Positions 26,891-36,505 of a stretch of DNA of 64,000 nt are shown here, one piece after another. This DNA is from Actinomyces sp. (GTDB lineage Bacteria > Actinomycetota > Actinomycetes > Actinomycetales > Actinomycetaceae). A program made the position numbers and the translations under genes. The notes beneath the pieces were generated by a model that saw only the letters and a program-made list of their open reading frames with translations, had not been told where the DNA came from and did not search any database. Numbering within the stretch: the stretch's first letter is position 1; each line of letters begins with the position of its first letter. Where the stretch lies: assembly GCF_030524025.1 (NCBI RefSeq), contig NZ_JAUNHI010000002.1, positions 117,754 to 181,753 on the forward strand. Reading direction: 5' to 3'.

Positions 26891-28126
26891 GTGACGACCA
26901 GCGGCACCACCCCCGAGCAGACCACGACGACGGCCGCCAAGGCCCCGGCCCGGACGGTCCTCGTCATCAACTCGGGCTCCTCGTCCATCAAGTACCAGCT
27001 CGTCGACCCCGACGCCGGCCGCTCCCTGGCCTCGGGCCTGGTCGAGCGCATCGGCGAGGCCGAGGGGGCGATCATCCACCGCCACGGCGCGCAGGAGCTG
27101 CGCATCCAGGCGCCCGTCGCCGACCACGGCACGGGACTGGCCGAGGTCCTGCGGCTCTTCGGCGAGGAGGGTCCGGACCTCTCGGCGGCCAATGTGGTGG
27201 CGGTGGGGCACCGGGTCGTCCAGGGCGGGAGGTTCTTCTCCGGCCCCGCACTCATCGACGACGAGGTCGTGGCCACGATCACCGAGCTCGTCCCGCTGGG
27301 GCCCCTGCACAACCCGGCCCACCTCAAGGGCATCGAGGTCGCCCGCGAGCTGCTCGCCGCCGTGCCGCACGTGGCGGTCTTCGACACCGCCTTCTTCCAG
27401 GACCTGCCCGAGGCGGCGGCCCGCTACGCCCTCAACCGGGAGGTCGCCGACCGCTACTCCATCCGCCGCTACGGGGCCCACGGCACGAGCCACCAGTACG
27501 TCTCGGCCGAGGTCAGCGCGTTGTTGGGCCGCGAGGACCTGCGGCAGATCGTGCTCCACCTAGGCAACGGCGCCTCGGCCTCGGCCGTGGTGGCCGGCCG
27601 CGCCGTCGACACCTCGATGGGGCTGACCCCCCTGGAGGGGCTGGTCATGGGCGGGCGCACCGGGGACATCGACCCCGCCGCCGTCTTCCACCTGGCCCGG
27701 GTGGCGGGCATGAGCATCGAGGAGATCGACCACCTGTTCAACCGGTCCTCGGGTATGAAGGGTCTGACCGGGGACAACGACATGCGTGAGGTGTGGCGGC
27801 GCATCGACTCCGGCCAGGCCCAGGCCCGTGAGGCCATGGACATCTACGTCCACCGCCTCGTCAAGTACGTCGGCGCCTACGCCGCGGTCATGGGCGGGCT
27901 GGACGCGCTCACCTTCACCGCCGGCATTGGCGAGAACGACGCCCGGTTGCGCGCCGAGGTCGTCGGGCGGCTGGGTTTCCTCGGCGCCCGGATCGACCCG
28001 ACGGCCAACACCGAGCGCTCGAGCCTGGGGCGCGTGGTCTCCAGCGCCGACTCGACGGTCGCCGTCGTGGTCTTCCCGACCAACGAGGAGCTGGCCATCG
28101 CCCGCCAGGCGGTCACCCTCCTGTGA
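26891..28126 (+). CDS. ackA: acetate kinase
   Basis: Transfers phosphate from acetyl phosphate to ADP, giving acetate and ATP. The 411-residue ASKHA-fold protein contains VLVINSGSSSIKYQLVD, VGHRVVQGGRFFSGP, RRYGAHGTSHQYVS, IVLHLGNGASASAVVAGRAV and FTAGIGENDARLRAEV. The first 20 residues are a Thr/Ala-rich extension. The GTG start follows GAGAAAGG. Second gene of pta-ackA. A short GC hairpin (28153-28172) after it is the only terminator candidate. Confidence 0.95.
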   Translation: MTTSGTTPEQTTTTAAKAPARTVLVINSGSSSIKYQLVDPDAGRSLASGLVERIGEAEGAIIHRHGAQELRIQAPVADHGTGLAEVLRLFGEEGPDLSAANVVAVGHRVVQGGRFFSGPALIDDEVVATITELVPLGPLHNPAHLKGIEVARELLAAVPHVAVFDTAFFQDLPEAAARYALNREVADRYSIRRYGAHGTSHQYVSAEVSALLGREDLRQIVLHLGNGASASAVVAGRAVDTSMGLTPLEGLVMGGRTGDIDPAAVFHLARVAGMSIEEIDHLFNRSSGMKGLTGDNDMREVWRRIDSGQAQAREAMDIYVHRLVKYVGAYAAVMGGLDALTFTAGIGENDARLRAEVVGRLGFLGARIDPTANTERSSLGRVVSSADSTVAVVVFPTNEELAIARQAVTLL

Positions 28127-28180
28127 CCCCGCCGCTGACCCCGCCGCTCTGACGCCGGCCCGCGCGCCGGCGCGCCGTCA

Positions 28181-28207
28181 AGCCATCAGAGCCGTCAGAG
28201 CCGTCAG
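28181..28207. repeat. three 9-bp tandem units at the rnhA stop
   Basis: AGCCATCAG, AGCCGTCAG and AGCCGTCAG follow each other directly; the last one contains the rnhA stop codon on the minus strand. Confidence 0.5.
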
Positions 28208-28752
28208 AACAGGGCGTCGGCAGGCGGGTCTTCCGGCACCTGGCCGCCGGCGGCGGGCGCTGCGGAGGCCGAGGTGGCGGGGGCGCCCCCCCGGGTCCAT
28301 CCGGGCCCGCCGGGCACCGGGGCGCCGCGCTGGAAGGCGGTGGCCGCGGCGCGGGCCCGGGCGTCGGCGGCCTCGTTCATCGGGTGGCCGGTGTGCCCGC
28401 GGACCCACTCGAAGCGCACCCGCCTGCCCTGCATGGCCGCGTCGAGCTGCCGCATGAGGTCGTCGTTGAGGACGGGCTTGCCGTCGGCCTTGCGCCAGCC
28501 GCGGCGCTTCCAGCCGTGGATCCACTTCGTCAGGGAGTTGATGACGTACTGGGAGTCGGCCTGCACAAGCAGGTCCTGCCCGGTGTCCGCCGTGGCACGC
28601 AGGAGCTCGAGAACCGCGGTCAGCTCGCCCCGGTTGTTCGTCGAGCTCTCCCAACCACCGGCGGCCCAGCAGTCCTCGTCCACATACCAGGCCCAGCCCG
28701 CCGGGCCGGGGTTGCCCAGGGCGGATCCGTCCGCCGCCGCGATGATCGTCAT
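28204..28752 (-). CDS. rnhA: ribonuclease HI
   Basis: Endonuclease that cuts RNA in RNA-DNA hybrids. The 182 residues start MTIIAAADGSALGNPGPAGW with the first catalytic Asp. The Glu comes in STNNRGELTAVLELL, the next Asp in VQADSQYVINSLTKWIHGWK, and the late acidic residue in RGHTGHPMNEAADARA. About 40 residues after the fold are an Ala/Pro/Gly-rich tail. The frame is open to 28842, but 28752 gives the normal N-terminus. Convergent with ackA. Confidence 0.93.
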   Translation of the reverse strand: MTIIAAADGSALGNPGPAGWAWYVDEDCWAAGGWESSTNNRGELTAVLELLRATADTGQDLLVQADSQYVINSLTKWIHGWKRRGWRKADGKPVLNDDLMRQLDAAMQGRRVRFEWVRGHTGHPMNEAADARARAAATAFQRGAPVPGGPGWTRGGAPATSASAAPAAGGQVPEDPPADALF

Positions 28753-28858
28753 GCACCGCACCCTACCGGGGCCGGACCGTGACGGGGACGCCGGGCGCAC
28801 GAGGCGGTCCCCGCCGTGCTCCGGGGCCGCACTCCGCTCCACAGCCCACCAGCGAAAC

Positions 28859-28910
28859 TTGACCTACGTCACACCAATAGCCTATCCTGCGCAGGACCTG
28901 AAACGGTTGC
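28859..28910 (+). promoter_or_regulatory. promoter of the SSS transporter with LacI-type operator
   Basis: TTGACC (28859-28864) and TATCCT (28883-28888) are 18 bases apart. At the expected transcription start lies TGAAACGGTTGC (28899-28910), an imperfect palindrome of the kind LacI-family regulators bind. Three such regulators are encoded at 19.9-24.7 kb. The link to any one of them is inference. Confidence 0.55.
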
Positions 28911-28938
28911 GTCGTCGCCCGACTGCCCGAGGAATCCC

Positions 28939-30681
28939 ATGCCGCCCCTGCCCTGCGCCGTCATGCCCACCGCCGCCCCACTGCTCGATGCCCGCTGGTA
29001 CGACTACATCCCGATCATCATCTACTTCGCCTTCGTCATCGGGGTCGGCTTCATGGTCAAGCACAAAGCCGCCTCCTCCGACGAGTTCCTCACCTCCGGC
29101 CGTTCCCTTCCCGCCTGGGTCACCGGCATCGCCTTCGTGTCGGCCAACCTGGGCGCCGTCGAGATCATGGGCATGTCCGCCAACGGCGCCCAGTACGGCC
29201 TGCCGACCTTCCACTACTTCTGGATCGGCGCGATCCCGGCCATGATCTTCCTGGGCCTGGTCATGATGCCCTTCTACTACGGGTCGAAAGTGCGTTCGGT
29301 CCCGGAGTTCATGTTCCGCCGGTACGGGACCACCGCGCACCTCATCAACGCCCTGTCCTTCGCCCTGGCCCAGCTGCTCATCGCCGGCGTCAACCTCTAC
29401 CTCCTGGGGTCGATCGTCCAGCGTCTGCTGGGTTGGCCCCTGTGGACCGCACTCCTCGTCGCGGCGGTCATCGTCTTCTCCTACATCAGCCTCGGCGGGC
29501 TGTCCGCCGCGATCTACAACGAGGTGCTCCAGTTCTTCGTCATCGTCGCCGCGCTGCTGCCGCTGACGCTCGTGGGCCTGCACCGCGTGGGCGGATGGAA
29601 CGGGCTCAAGGCATCGATCACCGCTGATGCCACGGCACACGGAACCGGCGCCTACGCCGACCCCTCCGCCCAGCTCCACTCCTGGCCGGGCGTCCTGCTG
29701 TCGGGATTCAACTCCTCGACACTGTCGGTCATCGGCATCGTCTTCGGGCTCGGTTTCGTGCTGTCCTTCGGCTACTGGACCACCAACTTCGTCGAGGTCC
29801 AGCGGGCCATGGCAGCCGACTCCATCTCCGCGGCACGCTCGGCCCCCATCGTGGGCACCTTCGCCAAGATGTTCGTGCCCTTCCTGGTCATCATCCCCGG
29901 CATGGTCGCGGCAGTGCTCGTCAACGAGATCCACCAACTCAAGCTCGCCACGCTCACCGGCACGGAGGCGGCCACGGGGGACGTCAAGTACAACGACGCC
30001 GTGCTGCTGCTCATGCGCGACGTGCTGCCCAACGGCCTGCTCGGCCTGGCGATCGCCGGCCTCCTGGCCTCATTCATGGCGGGCATGGCCGCCAATGTCT
30101 CGGCCTTCAACACGGTGTTCACCGTCGACCTCTACCAGCGCTACATCAACCCGAAGGCCGACGACGCCCGCTATCTGCGCATGGGGCACGTGGCCACCGG
30201 GATCGCCACGGTCGTCGCGATCTTCACGGCATTCATCGCCTCGACGTACTCCAACCTCATGGATTACCTCCAGCAGCTCTTCTCGATGTTCAACGCGCCA
30301 CTGTTCGCCACGTTCATCATCGGTATGTTCTGGAAGCGCGCCACCAACCACGGCGGTTGGGCCGGCCTGACGGCCGGCACCCTGAGCGCCCTGTGCGTCA
30401 ACATCCTGGCCTGGCGCGGCACGCTGGACCTGCCGGGACAGGGTGCGGCGTTCCTGGCGGCAGGGACCGCCTTCGTCGTCGACGTCGTCGTAACCGTCGT
30501 CGTCTCGCTGGCCACGGCGCCGCGGCCCGAGGCCGAGCTCAAGGGCTTCGTCTACGCCCTGACCCCCGTCGAGGACCGGCGCGACCCCGCGGCCGCGGAG
30601 CTGGCCTGGTTCCGTCGACCCGTCCCACTGGCGATCCTGGCAGGGACCCTCGTGGTCCTGCTCAACGTCGTGTTCCACTGA
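28939..30681 (+). CDS. sodium:solute symporter (SSS family), probably for a sugar
   Basis: A 580-residue membrane protein with about 14 hydrophobic segments. SGLT-type features are SDEFLTSGRSLPAWVTGIAF near residue 50, SANLGAVEIMGMSANGAQYG in the first core helix, YNEVLQFFVIVAALLPLTLV, and GLLASFMAGMAANVSAFNTV in the eighth core helix, where sodium is bound. It likely moves a sugar or polyol with Na+. ATG 28939 has AGGAA five bases before it; a longer frame from 28816 lacks a binding site. A small membrane protein follows after 24 bases, a pairing often seen with this family in actinobacteria. Confidence 0.85.
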   Translation: MPPLPCAVMPTAAPLLDARWYDYIPIIIYFAFVIGVGFMVKHKAASSDEFLTSGRSLPAWVTGIAFVSANLGAVEIMGMSANGAQYGLPTFHYFWIGAIPAMIFLGLVMMPFYYGSKVRSVPEFMFRRYGTTAHLINALSFALAQLLIAGVNLYLLGSIVQRLLGWPLWTALLVAAVIVFSYISLGGLSAAIYNEVLQFFVIVAALLPLTLVGLHRVGGWNGLKASITADATAHGTGAYADPSAQLHSWPGVLLSGFNSSTLSVIGIVFGLGFVLSFGYWTTNFVEVQRAMAADSISAARSAPIVGTFAKMFVPFLVIIPGMVAAVLVNEIHQLKLATLTGTEAATGDVKYNDAVLLLMRDVLPNGLLGLAIAGLLASFMAGMAANVSAFNTVFTVDLYQRYINPKADDARYLRMGHVATGIATVVAIFTAFIASTYSNLMDYLQQLFSMFNAPLFATFIIGMFWKRATNHGGWAGLTAGTLSALCVNILAWRGTLDLPGQGAAFLAAGTAFVVDVVVTVVVSLATAPRPEAELKGFVYALTPVEDRRDPAAAELAWFRRPVPLAILAGTLVVLLNVVFH

Positions 30682-30705
30682 TCCTCAACCGACCGGAGTC
30701 GACTC

Positions 30706-30996
30706 ATGAAAGCGCGCACGAGGAACCTTGCAGACATCCGCGTCGTCATCGGCGCCGCCCTGGGCATCATCGGGGTCTACCTGCTTATCTGCTCCGCCTT
30801 CCTCAACGGGCCCGATGAGATGGCCAAGACCGGTGGCGTCAATGCCAACCTCTGGTCCGGCCTGGGCCTGTTGACCATCGCCCTGCTCATGGGCCTGTGG
30901 TGGCTCATCAGCCCCGGGCAGGAGGCCGAGGCGCCCCACTTACTGCTGGGCCGATATCCGCTCAGGCGTCGAGGTCGGTCTCGAGCAGCGCCTTGA
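30706..30996 (+). CDS. small two-helix membrane protein next to the symporter
   Basis: The 96 residues contain a short basic N-terminus, membrane segment VVIGAALGIIGVYLLICSAF (about 13-33), a polar loop FLNGPDEMAKTGGVNANLWS, and a second segment LGLLTIALLMGLWWLI (about 52-68). The last 25 residues are basic and Leu/Arg-rich, and overlap the convergent ptsH by 35 bases. The original protein may have ended earlier. The position suggests an accessory to the symporter; I know no proven function. Confidence 0.65.
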   Translation: MKARTRNLADIRVVIGAALGIIGVYLLICSAFLNGPDEMAKTGGVNANLWSGLGLLTIALLMGLWWLISPGQEAEAPHLLLGRYPLRRRGRSRAAP

Positions 30997-31228
30997 GCTC
31001 GTCGAGGGCGCCCTCGGCGCCGTCGGCGTCGGAGGTCAGGGTGACGACATCGCCGAAGCCGGCGCCCAGCGTCATGACACCGAGAATCGAGGCGGCGTCA
31101 ACCGGCTGACCACCCTCCTTGGCGATGGTGACGGGAACACCCTTCTCGGCGACGGCCTTGACGAAGGTGGCGGCAGGACGGGCGTGGAGGCCGACCTTCG
31201 AGGCGATGGTTGCGGTGACCTGGGCCAT
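30962..31228 (-). CDS. ptsH: phosphocarrier protein HPr
   Basis: Small cytoplasmic carrier of the phosphotransferase system: accepts phosphate from Enzyme I on a histidine and passes it to EIIA domains. In the 88 residues the active histidine is in SKVGLHARPAATFVKAVAE and the regulatory serine in AASILGVMTLG. The length is typical. ptsI is not nearby, so this is a stand-alone HPr gene. An inverted repeat at 31351 lies 123 bases before the start. Confidence 0.92.
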   Translation of the reverse strand: MAQVTATIASKVGLHARPAATFVKAVAEKGVPVTIAKEGGQPVDAASILGVMTLGAGFGDVVTLTSDADGAEGALDELKALLETDLDA

Positions 31229-31350
31229 AGATGACTCCTTGTGCGGTGGGCGGGACGGACGCCACAGCCCGGGTGCCCGTGAGACGAGGAACCGGGACGT
31301 GACTGATGTCAGAGTTCACAGTACCTGACAACGCCCTCGACTGGGGTCGA

Positions 31351-31370
31351 TGTGACGATCGAATATCACA
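31351..31370. promoter_or_regulatory. inverted repeat TGTGA-N10-TCACA upstream of ptsH
   Basis: The full site is TGTGACGATCGAATATCACA. The arms match Crp-type half-sites, but the 10-base spacer is longer than the usual six, so GlxR/Crp binding is doubtful. Another regulator is possible. Confidence 0.35.
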
Positions 31371-31470
31371 CGACGATGACGTCACCCGTCCCACCACCGT
31401 CCCACTACCCCGCCGGCACGCCGCCGCATCAGTCGGGGTCAGCCCGGGATCGGTCCGGGCTCGGTCCGGG

Positions 31471-32595
31471 TCAGTCGGGGTCGTAGGGCGCCAGGACGAC
31501 CTCGACGCGCTGGAGCTCCTTGACGTCGGAGTAGCCCGTGGTCGCCAACGTGCGGCGCAGCGCCCCCATGATATTGAGGGTGCCGTCGGCCTGGTCGGAG
31601 GGGCCGTTGAGGATCTCAGCCATCGTGCCGACTGTGCCCACCACGCTGCGGTAGCCCCGCGGCAGGCGCTCGTGGCGGGCCTCGGGCCCCCAGTAGTAGC
31701 CCCCGCCGGGGGCCTCTTCGGCACGGGCCAGCGCCGCCCCGAGCATGACGGCGTCGGCGCCGCAGGCGATCGCCTTGACGACGTCGCCCGAGCTGCCCAC
31801 CGAGCCATCGGCCACGACGTGGACGTAGCGTCCCCCGGACTCGTCGAGGTAGTCGCGTCGGGCGGCGGCGACGTCGGACACGGCCGTGGCCATCGGCATG
31901 TGGAGCCCCAGGACCTGCCGGATCGAGGAGGAGGCGCCCCCGCCCTGGCCCACGAGGACGGCCGCGGCACCGGTGCGCATGAGGTGGAGGGCGGCGGTGT
32001 AGGTGGTCACCCCGCCCACGACGACCGGCACGTCGAGCTCGTAGATGAAGCGCTTGAGGTTGAGCGGCTCGGTGCTGCCCGAGACGTGCTCGGCCGAGAC
32101 GACCGACCCGCGGATGACGAACAGGTCGACTCCGGCCTCCACGACGGTGCGCCAGTGGCGCACGGTGCCGCCGGGGCTCAAGCGGCCGGCCACGACGACC
32201 CCGGCCCGCCGGATCTGCTCGAGCCGGTCGGTGATGAGCTCGGGGCGCACCGGCGGGGCGTAGACCTCCTGGAGGACCCGTGTCGCCTCTTGGGGGGAGG
32301 CGGCGCGGATCCGCTCCAGGGCCTCGCTCGGGTCTTCGTAGCGGGTCCACAGGCCCTCGAGGTCGAGCACGCCGATACCGCCGAGACGCCCGACGAGGAT
32401 TGCGGTCTGCGGGCTCATCACCGCGTCCATGGGGGCCGCCATGACCGGCAGGTCCACATGGTAGGCATCCACCTGCCAGCTGACGCGCACGTCGCGGGTG
32501 TCCCGGGTACGCCGGGCGGGGACGAGGGCGATGTCGTCGAAGGAGTACGCCCGACGAGCCCGCTTGGCGCGTCCGATCTCGATCTCTGCGCTCAT
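31471..32595 (-). CDS. GuaB3-family IMP dehydrogenase-related protein
   Basis: A 374-residue TIM-barrel protein of the actinobacterial GuaB3 family. It has the N-terminal RRAYSFDDIALVPARRTRDT, ASPQEATRVLQEVYAPPVRP and VVVGGVTTYTAALHLMRTGA. It also has VVADGSVGSSGDVVKAIACG and AALARAEEAPGGGYYWGPEA. Compared with GuaB there is no CBS pair, and no cysteine stands at the expected catalytic loop (GQGGGASSSIRQVLG), so it may not oxidise IMP. The ATG at 32595 gives the usual MSAEIEIGRAKRAR start. guaB itself lies 1.1 kb upstream, beyond dnaQ. Confidence 0.88.
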   Translation of the reverse strand: MSAEIEIGRAKRARRAYSFDDIALVPARRTRDTRDVRVSWQVDAYHVDLPVMAAPMDAVMSPQTAILVGRLGGIGVLDLEGLWTRYEDPSEALERIRAASPQEATRVLQEVYAPPVRPELITDRLEQIRRAGVVVAGRLSPGGTVRHWRTVVEAGVDLFVIRGSVVSAEHVSGSTEPLNLKRFIYELDVPVVVGGVTTYTAALHLMRTGAAAVLVGQGGGASSSIRQVLGLHMPMATAVSDVAAARRDYLDESGGRYVHVVADGSVGSSGDVVKAIACGADAVMLGAALARAEEAPGGGYYWGPEARHERLPRGYRSVVGTVGTMAEILNGPSDQADGTLNIMGALRRTLATTGYSDVKELQRVEVVLAPYDPD

Positions 32596-32617
32596 GCCCC
32601 GGAGTCTAGATGAGTAG

Positions 32618-32690
32618 GTCCAAGGGGTGGGGGCACGGGCCGGGCGACACGAGTCCGGGGCCGACGTCACGAGTCCGGAGCCCACCTCCT
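32618..32690 (+). repeat. intergenic repeat, copy B with two 20-bp units
   Basis: The lead part (32618-32650) matches copy A. Then GAGTCCGGGGCCGACGTCAC (32651-32670) and GAGTCCGGAGCCCACCTCCT (32671-32690) form two 20-bp units. It lies in the divergent space between guaB3 and the exonuclease gene. Confidence 0.7.
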
Positions 32691-32694
32691 CGCC

Positions 32695-32744
32695 GAGATC
32701 GGGACATATGTCCCGATCTCACGGTGTCATATGTCCCGATCTCG
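32695..32744. repeat. 23-bp repeat units forming a 26-bp palindrome
   Basis: Bases 32695-32720 form a perfect palindrome centred in ACATATGT. On the minus strand one unit (32744-32722) is CGAGATCGGGACATATGACA plus CCG, and the next starts at 32721 with TGAGATCGGG, so the period is 23 as at 21213. Confidence 0.8.
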
Positions 32745-32865
32745 GGGAGGGTGTGGGTCCAAGGCGGAGAACCCCGCCATCCGCCCCCCACCGACCACCC
32801 TCGACCGCGAGCCCCTCCGCGAAGCCGGCGGATGCGTGTCGCCGCCGGGTGGCACACTGCCGGTC

Positions 32866-33630
32866 ATGAACGAGCACCACCCCGGCCGCACCACTTCTCC
32901 GTCGCTGCCCTGGCCGCGCGGACCGGTCCTGGGCTTCGACACCGAGACCACCGGTGTCGACCCCCGGGCCGACCGCCTCGTCACCGCCGCGCTCGTGTCC
33001 CGCGACGCCGCCTGCACCGATGGCGAGCGCGTCCAACGGGTCGAGACCTGGCTGGCCGACCCCGGCGTCGAGATCCCACCGGGGGCCAGCGCCGTGCACG
33101 GGGTGACCACGCAGCGGGCCCGCGCCGAGGGGCGGCCCGTGGCCGAGGTCCTCGCGGAGGTCGCCGAGCGGCTCGCCTCAGCGATGTCCCAGCAGGTGCC
33201 GGTCGTGGCCTTCAACGCCTCCTACGACCTGACCCTCATGGAGAGCGAGCTGGCCCGCCACGGTTTGCCCACGGTCCGCGAGCGCCTGGGCCGTGACCTG
33301 GGGCCGGTCATCGACCCCCTCGTGCTGGACCGGGCGGTGGACCGCTACCGCAAGGGCAAGCGCCGCCTGGAGGATCTGTGCCGGTTCTACGGGGTGCGGA
33401 CCGACTCCACCCTGCACACCGCGGAGGTCGACGTGGCCGCCGCCCTCGACCTCCTGGAGGAGATGGCCCGGCGCCACCCCCGCCTGGCGGGGATGGGTCT
33501 GGCAGATCTCATGGCCTTCCAGGCACGGGAGCACCGCCGGTGGGCCGAGTCCTTCAACCGCTGGCTGGCCCGCCAGAACCCGGGACGCCCGGGAGCCGAT
33601 CCCTCCTGGCCCCTGCCCGAGGGCGTGTGA
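32866..33630 (+). CDS. DnaQ-like 3'-5' exonuclease
   Basis: A 254-residue DEDDh-type exonuclease domain. Motif I is LGFDTETTGVDPRADRL, followed by VHGVTTQRARAEG, motif II VVAFNASYDLTLMESELARH, and motif III near HTAEVDVAAALDLLEEMA, with the His preceding the Asp. It has no polymerase-tau or UvrC-like part, so it could be a proofreading subunit or an independent nuclease. ATG 32866 begins the conserved part; the frame is open to 32731 across the repeat. guaB converges from the other side, with a hairpin between. Confidence 0.85.
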   Translation: MNEHHPGRTTSPSLPWPRGPVLGFDTETTGVDPRADRLVTAALVSRDAACTDGERVQRVETWLADPGVEIPPGASAVHGVTTQRARAEGRPVAEVLAEVAERLASAMSQQVPVVAFNASYDLTLMESELARHGLPTVRERLGRDLGPVIDPLVLDRAVDRYRKGKRRLEDLCRFYGVRTDSTLHTAEVDVAAALDLLEEMARRHPRLAGMGLADLMAFQAREHRRWAESFNRWLARQNPGRPGADPSWPLPEGV

Positions 33631-33643
33631 CGCCCCGGCGACC

Positions 33644-33663
33644 CCACCCCGGCAACCGGGTGG
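33644..33663. terminator. terminator-like hairpin between exonuclease and guaB
   Basis: CCACCCCGG and CCGGGTGG pair with one bulged C around a three-base loop, in the 54 bases between the convergent stops. Confidence 0.5.
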
Positions 33664-33684
33664 CGCCCCGGGGCGGGACCCGGC

Positions 33685-35448
<1,764 letters not shown>

Positions 35449-35461
35449 CTACGCCTTGCCC

Positions 35462-35486
35462 GGAAGACGTTCCTGTACCTACTGTT
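35462..35486 (+). promoter_or_regulatory. possible SigH/SigR-type promoter of whiB
   Basis: GGAAGA (35462-35467) and GTT (35484-35486) are separated by 16 bases, close to the GGAAYA-N16-20-GTT pattern of actinobacterial thiol-stress sigma factors. The whiB start is 51 bases downstream. Confidence 0.35.
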
Positions 35487-35536
35487 GTATGAGACGCATG
35501 CATGCTGGAGCGCCGCGCGAAGGAGGGTTGAGCACG

Positions 35537-35839
35537 ATGGGCGACAGCGCCAGGCTTCCGGGGCCCATCACAGCACTGTGGGAGTGGCAGTACCGCGGCG
35601 CCTGCATGGGGATGGACTCGACGACCTTCTTCCATCCCGAGGGCGAACGGGGGTCGGCTCGGCGCAGGCGGGACGAGGGGGCCAAGGCGGTGTGCCGCTC
35701 CTGCGAGGTCCTGGAGATCTGCCGGGAGCACGCCCTGTCCACCCATGAGCCCTACGGGGTGTGGGGCGGCATGACCGAGGAGGAGCGCCGCGCGGTGCTC
35801 GCCCGGCGCCGACGCTCCCCCGGGGAGCCGGTCGCCTGA
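35537..35839 (+). CDS. WhiB-family iron-sulfur transcription factor (WhiB3/WhiD-like)
   Basis: A 100-residue redox-sensitive regulator specific to actinobacteria. The four cluster ligands are C in WQYRGACMGMD, the pair in AVCRSCEVLEIC, and the last C of that motif. The turn GVWGGMTEEERR follows, then a basic tail ([10 protein letters not shown]). FFHPEGERGSARRRRDEGAK and the N-terminal PGPITALWEW resemble WhiB3/WhiD more than WhiB1, WhiB2 or WhiB4. ATG 35537 has AGGAGGG nine bases upstream. A two-hairpin region separates it from the convergent groS. Confidence 0.9.
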   Translation: MGDSARLPGPITALWEWQYRGACMGMDSTTFFHPEGERGSARRRRDEGAKAVCRSCEVLEICREHALSTHEPYGVWGGMTEEERRAVLARRRRSPGEPVA

Positions 35840-35847
35840 GCAACGAG

Positions 35848-35887
35848 CCGCCCGGCTGCGCTGCGGTTGGGCAGCACAGCCGGGCGG
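35848..35887. terminator. bidirectional terminator between whiB and groS
   Basis: Eleven base pairs, one mismatch and five more pairs close a 6-base loop (35848-35858 with 35877-35887; inner 35860-35864 with 35871-35875). A second hairpin, CGGGGCGC/GCGCCCCG at 35897-35919, lies nearer the groS stop. Confidence 0.8.
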
Positions 35888-35944
35888 GCTGTCTGTCGGG
35901 GCGCGCGGTGAGCGCCCCGAGCGCTTCGGCTCAGTGGGCGTGGC

Positions 35945-36241
35945 TCACCGGGTGACGACGGCCAGCACGTCACGGGCCGACAGGATGAGGTAGTCCTCGC
36001 CGGCGTACTTGACCTCGGTGCCCCCGTACTTGGAGTAGATGACGATGTCGCCCTCGGCGACGTCGACCGGGATCCGCTTGCCGGAGTCGTCGACGCGGCC
36101 GGGGCCCACGGCCACGACCTTGCCCTCCTGCGGCTTCTCCTTGGCGGTGTCCGGGATGACCAGGCCCGAGGCGGTGGTCTGCTCGGCCTCGACCGTCTGG
36201 ACGACGATGCGGTCCTCGAGCGGCTTGATGGAGATCGACAT
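35945..36241 (-). CDS. groS: co-chaperonin GroES
   Basis: Caps the GroEL cage during protein folding. The 98 residues contain [20 protein letters not shown], the mobile-loop sequence [20 protein letters not shown] and [19 protein letters not shown] 36241 follows AGAAGGGGAGG. groL is not downstream: the next gene is the convergent whiB, so GroEL must be encoded elsewhere. A CIRCE operator and a good promoter lie about 175-215 bases upstream. Confidence 0.95.
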   Translation of the reverse strand: MSISIKPLEDRIVVQTVEAEQTTASGLVIPDTAKEKPQEGKVVAVGPGRVDDSGKRIPVDVAEGDIVIYSKYGGTEVKYAGEDYLILSARDVLAVVTR

Positions 36242-36413
36242 ATCGGCCTCCCCTTCTCGCTGTGCGTGACTTGCGTACGGACTCAATGCGTACTGGATGA
36301 CATGACTAGTGCGCTGCACCCGCGCTCACTCGACCGCCGTCGCGGGGGTCGGCCGGGCACGGACCGGGTGCGAGCCGTGGGACCGTGCCGGGGCACGTCC
36401 CGCGTCGGCACGA

Positions 36414-36455
36414 AATCTACGCGGACAATTAGCACTCAGTCAACGCGAGTGCCAA
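36414..36455 (-). promoter_or_regulatory. groS promoter with CIRCE element
   Basis: TTAGCACTC-N9-GAGTGCCAA (36429-36455) is the HrcA operator CIRCE with one mismatch. On the minus strand TTGACT (36438-36443) lies inside it and TAGATT (36414-36419) follows after 18 bases, so HrcA would cover the -35. The 5' leader is about 165 bases. Confidence 0.85.
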
Positions 36456-36505
36456 GCGCGTCGGCCCGGTTCGCCATCGGCGTTCAGGGGCCTGTCAGTG
36501 GCCCG

